Source: Bifidobacteriaceae bacterium
GTDB taxonomy: Bacteria; Actinomycetota; Actinomycetes; Actinomycetales; WQXJ01
Assembly (NCBI GenBank): GCA_031278675.1
Contig: JAITJY010000030.1
Coordinates: forward strand, 1 to 7,738
Length of the DNA stretch: 7,738 nucleotides
Direction: 5' to 3'
In this document: positions 6,156-7,738 of the stretch, in pieces
Position numbering within the stretch: the first letter of the stretch is position 1
Layout: every line of letters starts with the position of its first letter
Program-made: the position numbers and the translations under genes
The notes under the pieces: model-generated
The model's database searches: none
What the model was told of the DNA's origin: nothing
The model's input: only the letters and a program-made list of their open reading frames with translations

Positions 6156-6403
6156 ACTACCGGCCAGGCTCATCTTTACATTTCGTGCCCCGCGCCAATC
6201 GGGTGGTGGCCCCGGCCGAACCCAGGAACTTAGCCTCGATCCACCGATCCTCGCCTACTGCGCCGCTCGCCCGCCAGGCACGCTGGACGCCCCCGGCCAG
6301 CCGAGCAGGCCACCGGGTAGCCATCGCCGGCCAGGAACGCCCACCGCACCCGTCTGGTGATTCCCTCCGGCGATCATCGGTGGATCCAGGTTAGACACTG
6401 CAG
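6156..6403. other. Intergenic region without recognised features
   Basis: I see no gene, RNA or clear promoter in this stretch between the cysK leader promoter and the hairpins before the repeat array. Open frames here are either short or run into the 36-bp array, where all frames are open. None has a ribosome binding site or a recognisable product. Confidence 0.4.
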
Positions 6404-6443
6404 CCCGCCCGCAGTGGCGGGACACCGGCCCGGAGTTGGCCGG
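6404..6443. repeat. Two adjacent perfect hairpins before the repeat array
   Basis: CCCGCC (6404-6409) pairs with GGCGGG (6416-6421) around 6 bases, and CCGGCC (6425-6430) pairs with GGCCGG (6438-6443) around 7 bases. They stand 3 bases apart and 8 bases before the first 36-bp unit. They may terminate read-through or belong to the same repetitive structure. No T-run follows either one. Confidence 0.4.
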
Positions 6444-6451
6444 GACTCGAC

Positions 6452-6690
6452 CCGGGCTGACGGCCGGGCAGCATCGGGCAAAACGAACCGGGCTGACGAC
6501 CGGGCGGCATCGGGCAAAACGAACCGGGTTCACGGCCGGGCGGCATCGCGCAAAACGAACCGGGCTGACGGCCGTGCGGCATCGCGCAAAACGAACCGGG
6601 CTGACGGCCGGGCAGCATCGGGCAAAACAACCCGGGTCACGGCCGGGCGGCATCGGGCAAAGCTACCCGGGCTGACGGCGGGGCGGGCCA
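6452..6690. repeat. 36-bp direct tandem repeat array (six full units plus a partial seventh)
   Basis: Units begin with CCGGG at 6452, 6488, 6524, 6560, 6596, 6632 and 6667. The period is exactly 36 bases except the sixth unit, which has lost one base. A unit runs CCGGGCTGACGGCCGGGC then GGCATCGGGCAAAACGAA, with a few substitutions: for example CGCGC for CGGGC in units 3 and 4, and CAGCATC in units 1 and 5. There are no spacers. CCGG at the start of a unit can pair with the CCGG 8 bases later, so each unit can form a small hairpin. Because 36 is a multiple of 3, reading frames are open on both strands, but no start with a binding site is present. The array ends 2 bases before the rpiB -10 box. 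Confidence 0.9.
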
Positions 6691-6691
6691 G

Positions 6692-6697
6692 TAGGAT
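6692..6697 (+). promoter_or_regulatory. -10 box (TAGGAT) of rpiB, leaderless type
   Basis: TAGGAT fits TAnnnT and is followed by 6 bases and then the GTG start, so transcription would start at or next to the start codon. The -35 zone would fall in the last partial 36-bp unit, whose CTGACG (6672-6677) is the nearest TTGACA-like element, though the 14-base spacing is short. AGGA could alternatively be read as a ribosome binding site. Confidence 0.45.
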
Positions 6698-6703
6698 GGG
6701 GCC

Positions 6704-7168
6704 GTGCGGATTCACATTGCTTCGGACCACGCTGGGTTTGAGTTGAAACGGTCAGTCGAAGAGCACTTGGTGAACAACGGCCACGAAGTTGTCAACCACG
6801 GCGCATTTGAATATGACCCGATGGATGATTACCCCGGTTTCTGCTTCGACGCCGCCGAGGCGGTCGTCAACGACCCTGGCTCGCTGGGGGTGGTGATCGG
6901 CGGTTCAGGCAACGGCGAACAGATCGCCGCCAACAAGGTCTGCGGCATTCGCGCCGCCCTGATCTGGTCCCCGCGCACCGCTCGCCTATCCCGTCAGCAC
7001 AACGACGCCAACGTCGGCTCGCTCGGCGCGCGCGAACACACCGAAGCTGAAGCGATCGCAATTATCGAAGCGTTCATCGCTGAACCATTTTCCGGTGACC
7101 AGCGCCACCAGCGCCGCGTCGACCAACTCGCTGCCTATGAGGCGGCCGCGCGGGGCGAAGCCGCCTGA
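6704..7168 (+). CDS. rpiB: Ribose-5-phosphate isomerase B
   Basis: The enzyme interconverts ribose 5-phosphate and ribulose 5-phosphate in the non-oxidative pentose phosphate pathway, in the cytosol. The 154 residues align along their length with the mycobacterial RpiB type. SDHAGFELK (7-15) carries the conserved DHAG; GGSGNGEQIAANK (66-78) is the phosphate-binding and active-site loop, with E72 in the place of the catalytic Glu75 of the M. tuberculosis enzyme, where E. coli RpiB uses a Cys. H99 and N100 (QHND), R110 in GAREHT, and QRHQRR (133-138) complete the site. GTG is the start: the protein begins at once with the family sequence MRIHIASDHAG, and a TAnnnT box sits 6 bases upstream. The gene stands alone behind the repeat array and is convergent with the sbcD remnant. 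Confidence 0.96.
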   Translation: MRIHIASDHAGFELKRSVEEHLVNNGHEVVNHGAFEYDPMDDYPGFCFDAAEAVVNDPGSLGVVIGGSGNGEQIAANKVCGIRAALIWSPRTARLSRQHNDANVGSLGAREHTEAEAIAIIEAFIAEPFSGDQRHQRRVDQLAAYEAAARGEAA

Positions 7169-7172
7169 CCGA

Positions 7173-7726
7173 TCACCTCCTAGTACTACGGCCGCATTTC
7201 GGCTCCTGACCTGTGTTGGTAGTGGCTGATTTGGGCGCGGTGCTGGTGTCGTCGGCGCCAGTGGGGGTCAGGTCCCGCTCCGATTCGCTGGCCGCGCCGC
7301 CCACCACGAAGGCGTGGCCCATGACGACGGTCGCCGGGCGGCCGCCCGAGGCACCGCCGCCCCCGTCAGCCTTGCCCGATGCCGTCGGGTCGCCTCACGC
7401 TGTGGCGCCCAGCCCGCGCCGGGCCAGGTCGCGGCGCACCCGTCCGAACGCGGCCGCCGTCACGGCCTCGTGCGACCTGGCCACCGCGTTGTCCTCATCC
7501 GAGAAATGATCCGCCGCCGCGTAGGCGTCGAGGAACGGCACCGGGTAGATCAGCGCGCCGGGCCCGCCGCCCGGTCGTAGACACCGCCCGCGACCAGCGC
7601 CGCCGCCGGCCGGACCGCGCGGGCCAGCTCGACCAGGTGATCGAGGTAGGCGGCCAGCGCTTCGGTCAGGTCGACACCATGCAATGACCTGCCCAGATGC
7701 CAGTCCGAGGTGTGGAGCAATCTCAT
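7173..7726 (-). pseudogene. sbcD: Decayed exonuclease subunit SbcD (Mre11-type nuclease)
   Basis: The ATG at 7726 opens a typical SbcD N-terminus: MRLLHTSDWHLGRSLHGVDL with metal ligands D and H in SDWH. The next motif should be GDVYDRA but reads GGVYDRA, losing a metal-binding Asp. After RAAGPAR this frame stops near 7550. A frame shifted by one base continues with LIYPVPFLDAY and then ARSHEAVTAAAFGRVRRDLARRG, which in intact SbcD lies roughly 75 residues further on, so the middle section with the GNHD motif is deleted. This second frame hits TGA at 7395-7397, then resumes in frame with GHAFVVGGAASESERDL. After about 7269 there is no more SbcD similarity, although the frame runs to a stop at 7173. 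An intact SbcD pairs with SbcC to process DNA ends; this copy cannot work. No sbcC follows it. Confidence 0.85.
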
Positions 7727-7738
7727 GCTCAAAAACCC

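Noticed and set aside
6452..6690. CRISPR array, because the repeat period is 36 bases
   Set aside because: Units are contiguous and near-identical along their full length, with no variable spacers, and no cas gene is visible.
6255..6746. Proteins made of 12-residue repeats on either strand across the array
   Set aside because: All frames are open only because the unit length is a multiple of 3. No ribosome binding site or plausible start is present, and the encoded sequences are Arg/Cys/Pro-rich with no recognisable fold.
7191..7203. rpiB terminator at GCCG-CATTT-CGGC
   Set aside because: The perfect stem is only 4 bp (5 with a G-T pair) and no T-run follows, too weak to call.
7395..7397. 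Recoded TGA (selenocysteine or reassigned codon) in sbcD
   Set aside because: Intact genes in the window end with TGA, the surrounding gene has other disabling lesions, and SbcD has no selenocysteine position.

Overview
The window is GC-rich throughout and carries families in their actinobacterial form: an RpiB of the mycobacterial type with an SGNGEQ active-site loop, a cytosolic M13 metallopeptidase, a cysK-cysE pair in that order, and start codons placed just behind TAnnnT boxes as in leaderless genes. This points to a member of the Actinomycetota (inference; I cannot name the genus).

Layout. 1-42: tail of an unidentified gene. 43-640: no protein gene; it holds a 3' fragment of a tRNA-Pro-like gene (possible attachment-site scar) and several hairpins, including a strong inverted repeat at 527-580 that probably terminates the next gene. 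640-1485 (minus): secreted or membrane-anchored polysaccharide deacetylase. 1486-1920: divergent intergenic region. 1921-3912 (plus): M13 metallopeptidase. 4083-4685 and 4729-5670 (minus): cysE and cysK, an operon transcribed cysK then cysE and convergent with the peptidase gene. 5671-6160: long upstream region of cysK. 6404-6703: hairpins and a 36-bp tandem repeat running up to the rpiB promoter. 6704-7168 (plus): rpiB. 7173-7726 (minus): decayed sbcD pseudogene, convergent with rpiB.

The most interesting part is upstream of cysK. A 19-codon ORF with a good ribosome binding site (5979-6038, minus) encodes MTMRSPSRTCDVSTLYCCC and ends in three consecutive TGT cysteine codons. CysK itself has no cysteine and CysE has one. 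Behind the leader stop lie competing short inverted repeats, then a 78-bp hexamer repeat whose transcript is C-rich and G-poor, resembling a Rho-loading site, then cysK. I read this as a cysteine-sensing translational attenuator of the cysteine biosynthesis operon. The mechanism, and the role of the repeat, are inference.

The second notable item is the 36-bp repeat array (six full units plus a partial one) ending 2 bases before the rpiB -10 box. A 22-nt match to the same unit, lacking 9 internal bases, lies inside the sbcD pseudogene, so the unit may be a dispersed repeat.
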